A model generated the notes under the pieces. That model was not told where the DNA came from. It ran no database searches and saw only the letters and a list, made by a program, of their open reading frames with translations. DNA of 64,000 nucleotides from Methylomonas fluvii (GTDB lineage: Bacteria > Pseudomonadota > Gammaproteobacteria > Methylococcales > Methylomonadaceae), in contig NZ_JACXST010000001.1 of the NCBI RefSeq assembly GCF_014850975.1, positions 682,001-746,000 on the forward strand, read 5' to 3'. This document shows positions 55,445 to 64,000 of this stretch, piece after piece (positions within the stretch are counted from its first letter, which is position 1; every line of letters starts with the position of its first letter). Made by a program: the position numbers and the translations under genes.

Positions 55445-55578
55445 CGGGCTCCAATCGCTGGAAAGCCATCAAGATACGTTTCGTACAGGCGATTCCCGCT
55501 ACCGAGCGCCGTTCGACGGTGCGGATGGCACGCGGCGAAGTCTGTAAGGCGGAACCGGTTTACCGGTTTATTTATGGG

Positions 55579-56172
55579 TTAGAGAGTATTCTTTATAAGA
55601 ACGGAGAAGGATGTAACTTCTTTAAGATCAGGAAATTCATCCCCCATTCTTCCCCACCAACTTTTAATATCAAAATATAGCAATCCAAGATACATATGGT
55701 TTTTCTCATAAAAATCAGATAAATTTAAATCTGATCTATGGTGGCTAACATGTGCACTAACTTTATTTCTAGCCTGTCGGAAATCTTCAGCAAACGCCTC
55801 CGGTATTTTTTCTGGATAGTAACTAATATGATTCTCCCAATTCGGGGCTGTACCATTCATAATTGCTTGTCGTCTATTCGTTAAGATGCGTTGTGTATGA
55901 CTGGAAACATATTTATCCGCCATTTCAAAAGATAGTTTTTCAGTATTATTACGCTCTCTTGAAATTGCCCCTAACATAAACTCATAGAGATGGTGAATAA
56001 ATCTAGCGTAGGCATTATATGTTTTGTATGCAATACGCCGATTTTCGCCTGTCATAATCATGGTTTTTGCAGACTCTGCAAAATCATTGAAAGAATCATC
56101 GCAACGTAAAAACTCATGTTTCAATGCAATACATAATGCAATATCTGTGGAATCACCAGTTTTGAATTTCAT
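55579..56172 (-). CDS. Hypothetical protein, possible HEPN-like motif
   Basis: A 197 aa, mostly helical, AT-rich gene of unrecognised family. The segment FRQARNKVSAHVSHHRSD holds RN-x4-H, fitting the R-x4-6-H motif of HEPN ribonuclease toxins, in a C-terminal helical context. The N-terminal half includes TYNAYARFIHHLYEFMLGAI. There is no antitoxin-like ORF next to it. It sits beside palindromic repeats in a patch that differs in composition from core genes. Confidence 0.6.
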   Translation of the reverse strand: MKFKTGDSTDIALCIALKHEFLRCDDSFNDFAESAKTMIMTGENRRIAYKTYNAYARFIHHLYEFMLGAISRERNNTEKLSFEMADKYVSSHTQRILTNRRQAIMNGTAPNWENHISYYPEKIPEAFAEDFRQARNKVSAHVSHHRSDLNLSDFYEKNHMYLGLLYFDIKSWWGRMGDEFPDLKEVTSFSVLIKNTL

Positions 56173-56533
56173 ATCACTCTACCCATTATTTTTGCTAACC
56201 TAACATCGGCTTAGGGTTTTTTTGCTGTCATTGGAAAAACTATTGTGATTGTCGCTTTTGGGTCGTAACAAGATGATCAAGCTCTACCCAACCACGCCAT
56301 GAGGTATCAGAAAATCAAATTCCAAGCACTTGATCGAGTTCAATGATAAAGGCTGTCGGTCATCATTCCAACCTCATTCTGCCAATAGCCTTTTTATTTC
56401 CACATCACGACGACCTACATCACTGTGGCGCTCATCATCAGAGCGCCAACCAGTCCCGCGCCCTTCCAGTTCCGATTTATAGCGGCAGGCGGAGTTATCA
56501 AAAAATGGCTCGCGCTATTCACATGGAAAACAA
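56173..56533. pseudogene. Intergenic stretch with a possible DUF1993 remnant
   Basis: No intact gene is present. At about 56374-56422 the plus strand reads NLILPIAF then, after a frame change, YFHITTTYIT. This is close in DNA and protein to the LPNFYFHIAMTYAI region of the DUF1993 gene at 54575 (shared TTTTTATTTCCACATC). It may be a decayed duplicate tail. The rest shows nothing clear. Confidence 0.35.
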
Positions 56534-57331
56534 TCAGGCTGGCGTAGCCAGACGTGGCGCGGACTGGCCGGTTTGCGTCGCCGCGAAGAGTTCGGACCGG
56601 TGAGCGTCGTATCGGTCCCAATGCCCGGCGTCAGCCAGGGAGGGCCAGGTGACCAATTCACCTTGGTCGAACCCTGCCAGCGCGGCATCGACAAGATGCT
56701 TGGTAGTCATCACTGCTTCTTCTGGAAACGCGGTCAGTGGCATCCCGGCGGTATCCCAAAGTTCGGTGGCTGTGGCGGCAGGCAACACCACTTGAACCCT
56801 AATCCCCGTATTTGCCAGTTCTTGCTGTAGACCGCGACTGAAATTGAGCACGAACGCTTTCGTGCCGCTGTATACCGAGCTCACCGGAAACGTATGAACA
56901 GCCAATACCGAGGCGATATTGATAATGACACCTTCGTTGCGTGCCTTGAACCCAGGTAACACGGCATGCGTCAATCGCGTCAGCGCCGTGATATTCAACG
57001 CGATCTGCGACAAGGAGTCTTTCACTGGCGCTTCAGTCACAGGGCTGAGTCTGGCAATGCCGGCATTGTTGACCAGTAAACTGATAGCGGGATTGGCAGC
57101 GAGAACGGCTTCAAGACCCGCTAGATCTGTTTCGTTCTCAAGATCGGCCACCCGCGTTTCGGCCTTGATGCCGTAAGCCTGCTCAAGTTTGGCGGCGAGA
57201 TTTTGCAAGCGGTCGCCGCGCCGGGCGACCAGCAAAAGGTCGTATCCGCGTTGAGCTAGACGATCGGCGTAGATGGATCCGATGCCGGAAGAAGCACCTG
57301 TTACAACAGCGATTTTTTTAGATGAAGTCAT
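56534..57331 (-). CDS. SDR family oxidoreductase
   Basis: Classical SDR of 265 aa. It has TGASSGIG near the N-terminus, the NNAG motif (LLVNNAGIARLSP), the catalytic Ser (IASVLAVHTFPVSS) and Tyr-x3-Lys (YSGTKAFVLNF). The C-terminal ~15 residues after SELFAATQTG differ from usual ends. The substrate is unknown. It runs in the same direction as the MDR gene just upstream (57386-58405) with a 54-nt gap, so the two may be cotranscribed. Confidence 0.88.
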   Translation of the reverse strand: MTSSKKIAVVTGASSGIGSIYADRLAQRGYDLLLVARRGDRLQNLAAKLEQAYGIKAETRVADLENETDLAGLEAVLAANPAISLLVNNAGIARLSPVTEAPVKDSLSQIALNITALTRLTHAVLPGFKARNEGVIINIASVLAVHTFPVSSVYSGTKAFVLNFSRGLQQELANTGIRVQVVLPAATATELWDTAGMPLTAFPEEAVMTTKHLVDAALAGFDQGELVTWPSLADAGHWDRYDAHRSELFAATQTGQSAPRLATPA

Positions 57332-57385
57332 GTTTTTTTACCTTTGGAAGTGTTTGAAAAATGTGGAGCTTGGGTTGTCTTCTGT

Positions 57386-58405
57386 TCACAGCAACTTGAC
57401 GACGACTTTCCCCTTCGAACGTCCCTGGGCGAGGTAGGCAAGCGCATCTTTTGCTTCCTCGAACGGAAACACCTTGTCGATCACAGGCTTGATACGCTCG
57501 GCTTCGAGGAGTTTGCCGATTTCGCTGAGCTGAGCGCCATCGGGACGCACGAACAGAAATGAATAAGTGACAGCCCGTTTTCTGGCAAGCCGCATGATCT
57601 TGCGGCTCATCAGCCCGAATACGAACCTGAGGAAGAAATTCAAGCGCTTGGCATCCGCGAACGCCGCATCCAGAGGCCCGATCAGAGAGACGATCTTGCC
57701 CCCCGGCTTGAGGATGCCGACGGTTCTCTCGAGCTCGGCCCCCTTGAGCGTGCCAAGCACCACGTCGTAGCCGCCTAGCACTTTCTCGAAATCCTGCTTC
57801 TTGTAGTCGACGACTTCGTCCGCTCCCAGGCTGCGCACCAATTCAACGTTGCCCGTGCTGGTGGTGGTTGCCACCGTGGCGCCAAGGTGCTTTGCCAACT
57901 GGATTGCAAAGGTGCCAATGCCGCCGGACCCTGCCGGGATGAACACCTTCTGACCGGCCCGAAGATTGGCGCGTTCCTTCAGCGCTTGCCAGGAAGTAAG
58001 CCCGACCATCGGAATGGATGCGGCCTGCACGAAATCCAGATTGGCCGGCTTCGGCGCGGCGGCGCTCTCCGGCACCACCGCGAATTCGGCCAGCGACCCT
58101 TTGCCAAGATCGAAGATGCTGGCGAAGACGGCATCGCCGGGTTTGAAGCGAGTCACGCGGCTGCCGACTTCAATCACCACACCCGCCAGATCGCTGCCCA
58201 GCGTGGCCAGCAACTGGAAATGCAGGACCGGCTTGAACATCCCGGTTGGAATCATGTTGTCGATCGGGTTCAGGCCCGCTGCGTGGACTTTTACCAGTAG
58301 TTCGTCAGCCTTCGGTGTGGGACGAGAAATGTCGGAAAAACCGATCTCGGGCGACTTGCCGTAGCGTTTGAAGGTGAGGGCTTTCATGGTTAAGGTGCTG
58401 TTCAC
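57386..58405 (-). CDS. NADP-dependent MDR oxidoreductase (quinone reductase-like)
   Basis: Medium-chain dehydrogenase/reductase of 339 aa. It has the N-terminal GroES-like fold (VHAAGLNPIDNMIPTG) and a Rossmann domain (VFIPAGSGGIGTFAIQLAKH). No structural or catalytic zinc Cys set is visible, so it is the zinc-independent type. The start is a GTG at 58405 with AAGGA eight bases upstream; an ATG at 58387 is the alternative. Likely detoxifies enones or quinones; unproven. Confidence 0.88.
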   Translation of the reverse strand: MNSTLTMKALTFKRYGKSPEIGFSDISRPTPKADELLVKVHAAGLNPIDNMIPTGMFKPVLHFQLLATLGSDLAGVVIEVGSRVTRFKPGDAVFASIFDLGKGSLAEFAVVPESAAAPKPANLDFVQAASIPMVGLTSWQALKERANLRAGQKVFIPAGSGGIGTFAIQLAKHLGATVATTTSTGNVELVRSLGADEVVDYKKQDFEKVLGGYDVVLGTLKGAELERTVGILKPGGKIVSLIGPLDAAFADAKRLNFFLRFVFGLMSRKIMRLARKRAVTYSFLFVRPDGAQLSEIGKLLEAERIKPVIDKVFPFEEAKDALAYLAQGRSKGKVVVKLL

Positions 58406-58600
58406 AAAAAATTCCTTGTTGCTAAGTTCAGACTAAATCGTTGTTGATTCGCATAAAGCGGAAGCAGTCGTGGCGCAGGCTAGGGGACGTTCGCCGACGG
58501 CATGCACCTGGACCAATACTTCGATATTGACCGGTTTGGGCTTGGGTATTTCGGTTATTTGCCATGCCTTTCTTTCCATAACGATGGACGACAAACGCCT

Positions 58601-59446
58601 TCATGACATTTGTGGTTTTTTTATTGCGTCTAGCCGCAGATCTTTTCGAAGCCCCGCGTCCAATACGCGAGCAGGCGCGAATCTGCGTAGCAAGCTCAAG
58701 CGCCTAGCGAGACCACCCGCTGTATATCGGAGCTTCGGACGAGCCGCTCTGGCTGCTTTCAACACAACATCGGCCACGACTTCCGGCTCGTCGGCAATAG
58801 CCATCACTTCCCCCAGCACCTTGTCCAAGACCGTGCGGGTTTCGTGATACTCTTCAAGCTGCGAATCGGCAGCCAGAAGGTTCGCGTCAAACTTCGTTTT
58901 TGTGTATGCGGGCTCGATGACGGAGACTCGGATGCCTCTGGTACGCAACTCGTGGTCGAGCGATTCCGAATAGCCTTCGATCGCGTGCTTGCTCGCGGCA
59001 TAAATCGCCATATACGGCATCGGCAATACGCCAAGCACGGAGCCAATATTGATGATGCGACCGCTGCCTTGGTGCCGCATATGGGGTGTAACGGCACGAG
59101 TCATGCGGACGATACCGAAGAAGTTCGTATCAAAAACCGACTGGGACTGTTCGATCGAACTCTCTTCCGCGCCAGCAGGCGCAACCCCGAAACCAGCGTT
59201 GTTCACAAGCAGGTCAATGCGTCCTTCCCGTTGCATCACCTCGCTAACGGCGGCTTCGACGGAGACATCGCTAGTCACGTCGAGAGGCAGCATCTCAAAA
59301 GAACGTTGACCCGTTTGGACGGCACCCCGTCTGCTGGTTCCATAAACCTTGTAGCCTGCCGCCGTCAGCCGCAGAGCGGTTGCTTCGCCGATGCCCGAGG
59401 ATGCGCCGGTAACCAGCGCGACACTAATATTTTGTTTAATACTCAT
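58601..59446 (-). CDS. SDR family oxidoreductase, divergent from the HxlR gene
   Basis: Classical SDR of 281 aa with VTGASSGIG, LLVNNAGFGV and the catalytic YAASKHAIEGYSESL (Tyr-x3-Lys intact). The C-terminal tail is basic and resembles oxidoreductases of the retinol-dehydrogenase-like kind. An AAGGAG site precedes the ATG. It shares a 104-nt promoter gap with the HxlR regulator, which carries two operator-like sites, so it is the best candidate target of that regulator. Confidence 0.88.
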   Translation of the reverse strand: MSIKQNISVALVTGASSGIGEATALRLTAAGYKVYGTSRRGAVQTGQRSFEMLPLDVTSDVSVEAAVSEVMQREGRIDLLVNNAGFGVAPAGAEESSIEQSQSVFDTNFFGIVRMTRAVTPHMRHQGSGRIINIGSVLGVLPMPYMAIYAASKHAIEGYSESLDHELRTRGIRVSVIEPAYTKTKFDANLLAADSQLEEYHETRTVLDKVLGEVMAIADEPEVVADVVLKAARAARPKLRYTAGGLARRLSLLRRFAPARVLDAGLRKDLRLDAIKKPQMS

Positions 59447-59489
59447 AACTCAAATCTCCTTGCGGGGTGGATTGTCTATCATCTAAGTG

Positions 59490-59533
59490 TTACTATCATT
59501 TCGGAAGTAATGTTACTATCAATTTGAAAGTAA
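59490..59533. promoter_or_regulatory. Two tandem 21-bp near-palindromic operators
   Basis: Sites at 59490-59510 and 59513-59533 both run TTACTATCA...AAGTAA with an inverted core, spaced 23 bp apart. The second is palindromic except for one mismatched pair. They lie in the gap between the SDR and HxlR genes and fit autoregulation plus control of the SDR. Confidence 0.7.
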
Positions 59534-59550
59534 GTCACTACCAAAATTGT

Positions 59551-59994
59551 ATGAACGATAAAAATATTTGTGATGACCCTTGTCCAATCGCGCGCTGCTT
59601 GGCTTTCCTTGGCGACGCATGGAGTCTTTTGATCCTGCGGGACGCCCATTTCGGCCTCACCCGCTTTGACCAGTTTCGGAAAAACCTGGGAATAGGACCC
59701 GCGATCCTGACCCGAAGATTGGCGACTCTGACAGCGGAAGGATTATTGGAAAAAAGGCTTTATTCGGAGCGCCCGCCGCGCGAGGAGTATGTGTTGACTG
59801 CCGCCGGCCGCGATTTTCTGCCGGTGCTGTTCACGATTGGTGCCTGGGGACGTAAATATCGCGGCGAGGGCCGGCTGGTGCGCATCTTGGATGCCGAAAC
59901 GGGTGCAGAAATCAGACCGGTGCTTGTGGACGAGGTCACCGGGATAAAGATCGGGGATCGCCCAATATGCATTGCCGAACCGGATGGCGACTAG
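59551..59994 (+). CDS. HxlR family transcriptional regulator
   Basis: A 147 aa winged-helix regulator with the HxlR signature (CPIARCLAFLGDAWSLLILR; FDQFRKNLGIGPAILTRRLA) and a Cys near the N-terminus (DPCP) that is often redox- or electrophile-sensing in this family. The ATG at 59551 is chosen because the family starts close to this Cys; the 28-codon upstream extension covers the operators. Divergent from the SDR. Confidence 0.9.
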   Translation: MNDKNICDDPCPIARCLAFLGDAWSLLILRDAHFGLTRFDQFRKNLGIGPAILTRRLATLTAEGLLEKRLYSERPPREEYVLTAAGRDFLPVLFTIGAWGRKYRGEGRLVRILDAETGAEIRPVLVDEVTGIKIGDRPICIAEPDGD

Positions 59995-60290
59995 GGGTTG
60001 TTGCCGTTTTGGAATGCTAGCCTTGAAATCGAACTGATTGGCCCAATGGCTTGAATTTTTGAATCAAAAGATAATCCAGCGCTGTCACGACAATTGTTCA
60101 CGGACGAATACTGGAATAAATTCAAAGCCATCAGTTGAGCCTGGTGGTTTACGACCAGCATTCGCTCCGGCAAACGATTCAAGGACTGCAAAGAAGCGCC
60201 GAAATGCGTAGCCAAAAAGAACGGGGTTTATGCAAAAATCCGCTGTCGGAAATGGCGTATATTTCAGCCATCGGCTGCAACGGTTGATCG
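59995..60290. other. Intergenic stretch between hxlR and cobQ
   Basis: A 296-nt gap between two convergent gene ends. No ORF, repeat or clear terminator is seen. Confidence 0.4.
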
Positions 60291-61775
60291 TCAGCAAGCT
60301 CGACCGGTAGATGTCGCCAGCGCTTCCAGCAAGGCGAAATTGCAATGCGTTGCCAGACAATCGGCCAGACGCTCGATACCGGCTTCGCGCACGGCGTTGA
60401 AATCCAGGGCTTGCGCTTGCCGATAGCCTGCCCAATGCAACAGCGCATCGCAGGCGGCGGGCAAATCGAATAAACCGTGCAGATAGCTACCCGCTACTTG
60501 CCCGTCTGCCGAAACGGCGCCATCGTTACCATCCGCTAGCGAAAATAAGGGTTGTGCCAGTGCCGGACCACTGCTGACGCCCATATGAATCTCGTAGCCC
60601 GCCACCTGCGTAGCTTGCCCATAAAACGTGCCGGTGGTTTGTTTCAAGCATTTTTCCGCTTGCAAAACCGTCTGCATATCCAATAAATCCAGGCCGGCAG
60701 CACTACCGGCCGGACCTTCCAGTCCGAGCGGGTCGTCTATGCTTTTGCCCAACATCTGAAAGCCGCCGCAAATCCCCAGCAGCTTGCCGCCGTAACGCAA
60801 ATGGCGAGCAATAAATTTGTCCCAGCCTTGCTCCCTAAGCCTAGCTAAATCGCTACGCACCGACTTGCTGCCGGGCAGGACAATCAAGTCTGCACCGGCT
60901 ACCTGGTCCGGGCTTTTCGCAAAACTGACCTGAACGCCGGGGTGCAATTGCAATGGATCGAAGTCGGTATGATTGCTGAAGCTGGGCAGATGCGGCACGA
61001 CGATATGAAAAGCTCCGGTTTGGCCCTGTTGGGCATGCCGAGTGGATAAAGCATCTTCGGCTTCCAGATAAAGATCGTGCAGATATGGCAGCACGGCCAA
61101 TACCGGCTTGCCGGTTCGCTGTTCCAGCCAGTCCAAGCCGGGGTTTAGCAGCGCAATATCGCCCCGGAAGCGGTTGATGACAAAACCGATCACGCGCTGT
61201 TGTTCGCTTGCCGACAGCAATTCCAGCGTGCCGACCAAGTGCGCAAACACGCCGCCACGATCAATGTCGGCGATCAAAATTACCGGACAATCCACTGCTT
61301 CGGCAAAGCCCATGTTGGCGATGTCGCCGGCGCGTAAATTGATCTCCGCCGGACTACCGGCGCCCTCGACGATCAGCATCTGGTATTGAGCGCCCAAGCG
61401 TTGCCACGATTCCAGAACCGCTTGCTTGGCGACTTTTTTATAATCGTGGTATTGGCTGGCCGATTGGTTTTGCAGGACTTTGCCGTGAATAATGACTTGC
61501 GCGGTGGTGTCGGTATTGGGCTTGAGCAGCACCGGATTCATATCGCTATGCGGTGGCAAACCGCAGGCTACGGCTTGCGCGGCTTGGGCGCGGCCGATCT
61601 CGCCGCCGTCTATCGTTACCGCGCTATTCAATGCCATGTTTTGCGGCTTGAACGGCGCGACGGCAATACCTTGACGCCGGTAATAACGACACAAGGCGGT
61701 TACCAAGGTGCTTTTGCCGGCATCGGAGGTGGTACCTTGCACCATTAGGGCTTGGAAAGGTGGCTTAGGATGCAT
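60291..61775 (-). CDS. cobQ: Cobyric acid synthase
   Basis: A 494 aa amidotransferase that aminates four side chains of adenosylcobyrinate diamide in cobalamin synthesis. The N-terminal P-loop ([20 protein letters not shown]) and the C-terminal glutaminase with its Cys ([11 protein letters not shown]) and His (SYLHGLFD) are intact. The ATG at 61775 overlaps the bluB stop by 11 nt and matches the family start; 39 extra upstream codons are rejected. Confidence 0.96.
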   Translation of the reverse strand: MHPKPPFQALMVQGTTSDAGKSTLVTALCRYYRRQGIAVAPFKPQNMALNSAVTIDGGEIGRAQAAQAVACGLPPHSDMNPVLLKPNTDTTAQVIIHGKVLQNQSASQYHDYKKVAKQAVLESWQRLGAQYQMLIVEGAGSPAEINLRAGDIANMGFAEAVDCPVILIADIDRGGVFAHLVGTLELLSASEQQRVIGFVINRFRGDIALLNPGLDWLEQRTGKPVLAVLPYLHDLYLEAEDALSTRHAQQGQTGAFHIVVPHLPSFSNHTDFDPLQLHPGVQVSFAKSPDQVAGADLIVLPGSKSVRSDLARLREQGWDKFIARHLRYGGKLLGICGGFQMLGKSIDDPLGLEGPAGSAAGLDLLDMQTVLQAEKCLKQTTGTFYGQATQVAGYEIHMGVSSGPALAQPLFSLADGNDGAVSADGQVAGSYLHGLFDLPAACDALLHWAGYRQAQALDFNAVREAGIERLADCLATHCNFALLEALATSTGRAC

Positions 61776-62478
61776 CGGGCCAGCCGTTTTCGTAGACAAA
61801 CGCCGATAAAGGTTGCGGCGATGCCCAGTTTTCCAGTTCCAACATCGGTTTGGGGTAAAACTCGGCGACATGGCCCAAGCAAAGCACCGCAATCGGCCGG
61901 CTACCGGTAGGCATTTTCAATAGTTGCGCCAACGCATCCGGATCGAATAGAGATACCCAGCCCAGCCCCAGGCCTTCCGCGCGGGCCGCCAGCCACAGGT
62001 TTTGAATCGCGCAGGCCGCCGAGGCCAAATCCATTTCCGGCAGCGTGCGCCGACCGAAAATGTGTTGTTCGCGCCGGTCCGGCAATGCGACGATCAGCAA
62101 TTCTCCGCAATCGAGTATGCCTTCCACTTTAAGCTTCATGAATTCATCGTGCCGTTCGGCGAGGGCTTCGGCGGTAAGTTTCCTTTCCTGTTCGACCAGC
62201 GCGTAAATATCGTTACGTAAACGGCGATCAGTGACGCGGATAAAGCGCCAAGGCTGCATCAAGCCGACGCTGCCGGCTTGATGCGCGGCTTGTAACAGAC
62301 GAGACAAGATCTCGGCATCCACCGGATCGGAAAGAAAATGCCGCATATCGCGGCGTTCGGCAATGGCACGATAGACGCCGGCGAGTTGGTGGTCGGGAAA
62401 ACGGTGCGCGGCAGAGGCGTCTTGCGGTGCTGATTTGTGCTCGGGAGTTGCCGGTGAACGCGGCGATTGCTGTGTCAT
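61765..62478 (-). CDS. bluB: 5,6-dimethylbenzimidazole synthase BluB
   Basis: Flavin-destructase of 237 aa that makes the lower ligand of B12 from FMNH2 with O2. It shows the nitroreductase-like fold signatures [55 protein letters not shown] (written here split: [13 protein letters not shown] and [10 protein letters not shown]) and [10 protein letters not shown]. The ATG at 62478 overlaps the cobS stop as ATGA. This oxygen-dependent route fits an aerobe. Confidence 0.93.
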   Translation of the reverse strand: MTQQSPRSPATPEHKSAPQDASAAHRFPDHQLAGVYRAIAERRDMRHFLSDPVDAEILSRLLQAAHQAGSVGLMQPWRFIRVTDRRLRNDIYALVEQERKLTAEALAERHDEFMKLKVEGILDCGELLIVALPDRREQHIFGRRTLPEMDLASAACAIQNLWLAARAEGLGLGWVSLFDPDALAQLLKMPTGSRPIAVLCLGHVAEFYPKPMLELENWASPQPLSAFVYENGWPDAS

Positions 62479-63197
62479 TGCAGCATGGCAACCATTAGCA
62501 CGGCGGCTTCCGTTAGCTCGACCGCCGCACCGTAAACGTCGCCGGTTACCCCGCCCAAGCGCGAGACCGCGGTTTGCCGTACCCAAAATAATACAACACC
62601 GGTGAACAGTACAGCCGGTAAACCTAAAAACACCGTGGCAGTCAGGAGGCTAATCACCAATACCGCTTGGGCATGCGCTCTTGGCAATTGTTGCAATAGC
62701 GCCTCGGCCAGGCCTTGCGGGCGAATATAGTCGGTTGTCAGCATCAAACCCAGAATTGCGGCTCGCCCTAAAACGGGAGCCAGCAGCAAAGGGGCGAAGC
62801 GAGTTTGCTCGAACATGGCGGTCAGCGCGGCAAACTTCAGGACTAAAACCAGCACCAGCAAGCTAACCGCAATCGGCCCGGAAGCCGGATCTTTCATGAT
62901 CTGCAGGCTACGCTGTTTGTCGCCGTAGCCGCCGACCCAAGCATCGGCGCAATCGGCCAGACCGTCCAAATGCAGGCCGCCGGTTAGTAATACCCAGCCG
63001 GTCAATACGATAGCCGCCAACAGCATGGGCGAACTGCCGGCAAACAGTATCGGCGGCAAGCTTAGTAGCATGCCCAGCAGCAGGCCGACCGCCGGATAGT
63101 ACAAAACCGAACGCCCCAATAAGGGAGCGCCCGCTTCGTCACGACAACTAACGGGGATGCGGGTCAGAAATTGCAAGGCAAGCAGAAAAGCATCCAC
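62475..63197 (-). CDS. cobS: Adenosylcobinamide-GDP ribazoletransferase (cobalamin synthase)
   Basis: Integral membrane enzyme of 240 aa with about six TM helices. It joins alpha-ribazole to adenosylcobinamide-GDP. It opens LLALQFLTRIPV and has the conserved acidic HLDGLADCADAWVGG with the DGLAD...DAW metal-binding motif, followed by MKDPASGPIAV. It lies 2 nt after the TM2-protein gene and overlaps bluB. Confidence 0.95.
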   Translation of the reverse strand: MDAFLLALQFLTRIPVSCRDEAGAPLLGRSVLYYPAVGLLLGMLLSLPPILFAGSSPMLLAAIVLTGWVLLTGGLHLDGLADCADAWVGGYGDKQRSLQIMKDPASGPIAVSLLVLVLVLKFAALTAMFEQTRFAPLLLAPVLGRAAILGLMLTTDYIRPQGLAEALLQQLPRAHAQAVLVISLLTATVFLGLPAVLFTGVVLFWVRQTAVSRLGGVTGDVYGAAVELTEAAVLMVAMLQ

Positions 63198-63199
63198 GA

Positions 63200-63613
63200 T
63201 TATTTAAGATGACGTCCCTTGGCATCTTTGTAGATATGGCCGGTTGCAATCAACACGCCTTCGATGAATCCCCACATGACGCCAAAACCGCCGGTAACCA
63301 GCGTGACTACGGCTTGGGTGAAGCCGAGGAAATAAAAGCCCAGATAAATCCGGTGCAAGCCGATCGCGCCGAGCGCGATCCCTAGCAAAGCCGCGACCAA
63401 CTTGCTTTTGACTGGCTTGGCTTCCATCAGATAAGCGCCGACCAGGCTGACGTCAGTGACTTTATCTTCATCGTGATCGAAATCCACATCGTCGCCGACT
63501 TTGGGCGGCGCTTCCGATGTCCATTGATCCAGGTGGAATTCGTAGAATTGACCTTCGTATTTGATCACGCCGGTCTGGCATCTTTCATCGTAACTTTCTA
63601 TGTGTCCTAGCAT
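63200..63613 (-). CDS. TM2 domain protein with N-terminal cold-shock-like segment
   Basis: A 137 aa protein. The N-terminal part (LGHIESYDERCQTGVIKYEG, then FEFHLDQW-like residues) looks like an OB/cold-shock-type beta fold. The C-terminal part is a TM2 domain with two TM helices around GLHRIYLGFYFLGFTQAV and GGFGVMWGFIEG. Function is unknown. It sits between cobT and cobS, an unusual place. The ATG at 63613 is preferred over a TTG at 63625. Confidence 0.75.
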   Translation of the reverse strand: MLGHIESYDERCQTGVIKYEGQFYEFHLDQWTSEAPPKVGDDVDFDHDEDKVTDVSLVGAYLMEAKPVKSKLVAALLGIALGAIGLHRIYLGFYFLGFTQAVVTLVTGGFGVMWGFIEGVLIATGHIYKDAKGRHLK

Positions 63614-63789
63614 GTTGTTTACCAAATCAGTTGTATGTTTTTATTATTATGTGCAGCTGCCATTGGGGGACAACTGCCGGTCTCAAAGCAAGCTCGACGT
63701 CAGCGCAGCTTATTTTTCGCGGCTAATGATACGGGAAAGCCCAAGGCCCCGCCATTGCGCCTGAAGCAGATTGCCAAAGCAAGCCTATT

Positions 63790-64000
63790 TCAGGCGGTAG
63801 AGACTTGCGCCTGACTGAATGTGGCCATTTCATTGTGTAAACGACAGGCCATTTGCAGTAAGGGTACCGCCAACACCGCGCCGCTACCTTCGCCTAAGCG
63901 CATCTGTAGATTCAACAACGGCTGAGCGTTCAAGGCTTGCAGGACACGGGCATGGCCTTTTTCCGCGGAACAGTGGCCGTAAAAAAACCAGTCCACGCAG
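63790..64000 (-). CDS. cobT: Nicotinate-nucleotide-dimethylbenzimidazole phosphoribosyltransferase (5' end outside window)
   Basis: Only the C-terminal ~69 residues are inside the window; reading continues beyond 64000. The text HCSAEKGHARVLQALNAQPL then LNLQMRLGEGSGAVLAVPLL is the conserved CobT end, with the catalytic Glu (GEGSGA). The enzyme activates dimethylbenzimidazole to alpha-ribazole phosphate. It heads the cobT-TM2-cobS-bluB-cobQ run. Confidence 0.9.
   Translation of the reverse strand, partial: CVDWFFYGHCSAEKGHARVLQALNAQPLLNLQMRLGEGSGAVLAVPLLQMACRLHNEMATFSQAQVSTA

Noticed and set aside
56415..56621. Minus-strand frame ending NWKGAGLVGALMMSATVM, resembling a DoxX-like membrane tail
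   Set aside because: It overlaps the end of the SDR gene in another frame, lacks the other helices, and the resemblance is too short to support.
63614..63789. Cobalamin riboswitch ahead of the TM2/cobS genes
   Set aside because: A TTGTCCCCC-like string on the minus strand hinted at the CCCCCGCAACTG element, but the B12 box and the other conserved blocks are missing. The real operon leader would be upstream of cobT, outside the window.
1..64000. tRNA or rRNA genes, CRISPR arrays, complete insertion sequences
   Set aside because: None could be seen on either strand by reading; no transposase ORF and no regularly spaced direct repeats.

Overview
The window looks like a chromosomal segment of a gammaproteobacterial methanotroph, most likely Methylomonas or a close relative. 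The strongest pointer is a complete pxmA-pxmB-pxmC operon (49819-52611). The A-B-C gene order and the sequences mark it as the divergent membrane-bound monooxygenase Pxm rather than the canonical pmoCAB. Housekeeping proteins (IleS, LspA, L28, L33, Rep, GshB, RuvX/YqgE, NudE/YrfG) are also clearly gammaproteobacterial. The genus is an inference; no rRNA gene is present to test it.

Layout. (1) 1-2569: yrfG (partial), a chemoreceptor and nudE. (2) 2625-19477: a minus-strand run built around a MoxR/DUF58/DUF4381/BatA/BatB/BatD aerotolerance-type cluster. It is interrupted twice: by a 1385-residue MASE1-CHASE-PAS-PAS-GGDEF-EAL protein and by a CorC-like protein plus an RND heavy-metal efflux pair. 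(3) 19544-31478: core genes, including a LOG-family protein, pyrR-pyrB-pyrC' with ATGA overlaps (pyrC' lacks the metal-binding HxH), ruvX, yqgE, tonB, gshB, rpmBG, a cNMP-binding/rhodanese fusion, a Deg protease and rep. (4) 31479-38255: an accessory stretch with REP-like hairpins, a possible HEPN protein, two unrecognised secreted proteins (one built of three Cys/Trp repeats), an SDR without the usual catalytic Tyr, DUF998, MAPEG, a DUF2721 remnant and a TIGR03790 protein. (5) 38305-43972: a diguanylate cyclase, a nitroreductase, ileS and lspA. (6) 43973-47540: a nuclease/ImmA-type peptidase fusion gene lying between two long inverted copies of a structured repeat, then two small ORFs. (7) 47541-52742: a secreted beta-propeller-like protein, a LysR regulator divergent from pxmABC, and pxmABC, with related short repeats on both sides. 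(8) 52844-59994: MFS, tautomerase, DUF1993, palindromic repeats, a HEPN-like protein, then two SDRs, an MDR oxidoreductase and an HxlR regulator with two visible operators. (9) 60291-64000: cobalamin lower-loop assembly genes cobQ-bluB-cobS, a TM2 protein and cobT (partial).

How the genes work together. The Bat-type block joins an AAA+ ATPase with VWA proteins in the envelope and carries a c-di-GMP enzyme inside the same tight gene run. The pyr block links regulation (PyrR), catalysis (PyrB) and a probable structural partner (PyrC'). The pxm block pairs a copper-type monooxygenase with a candidate LysR regulator. The cob block covers DMB synthesis, activation and attachment. No tRNA, rRNA, CRISPR array or intact transposase gene was found.
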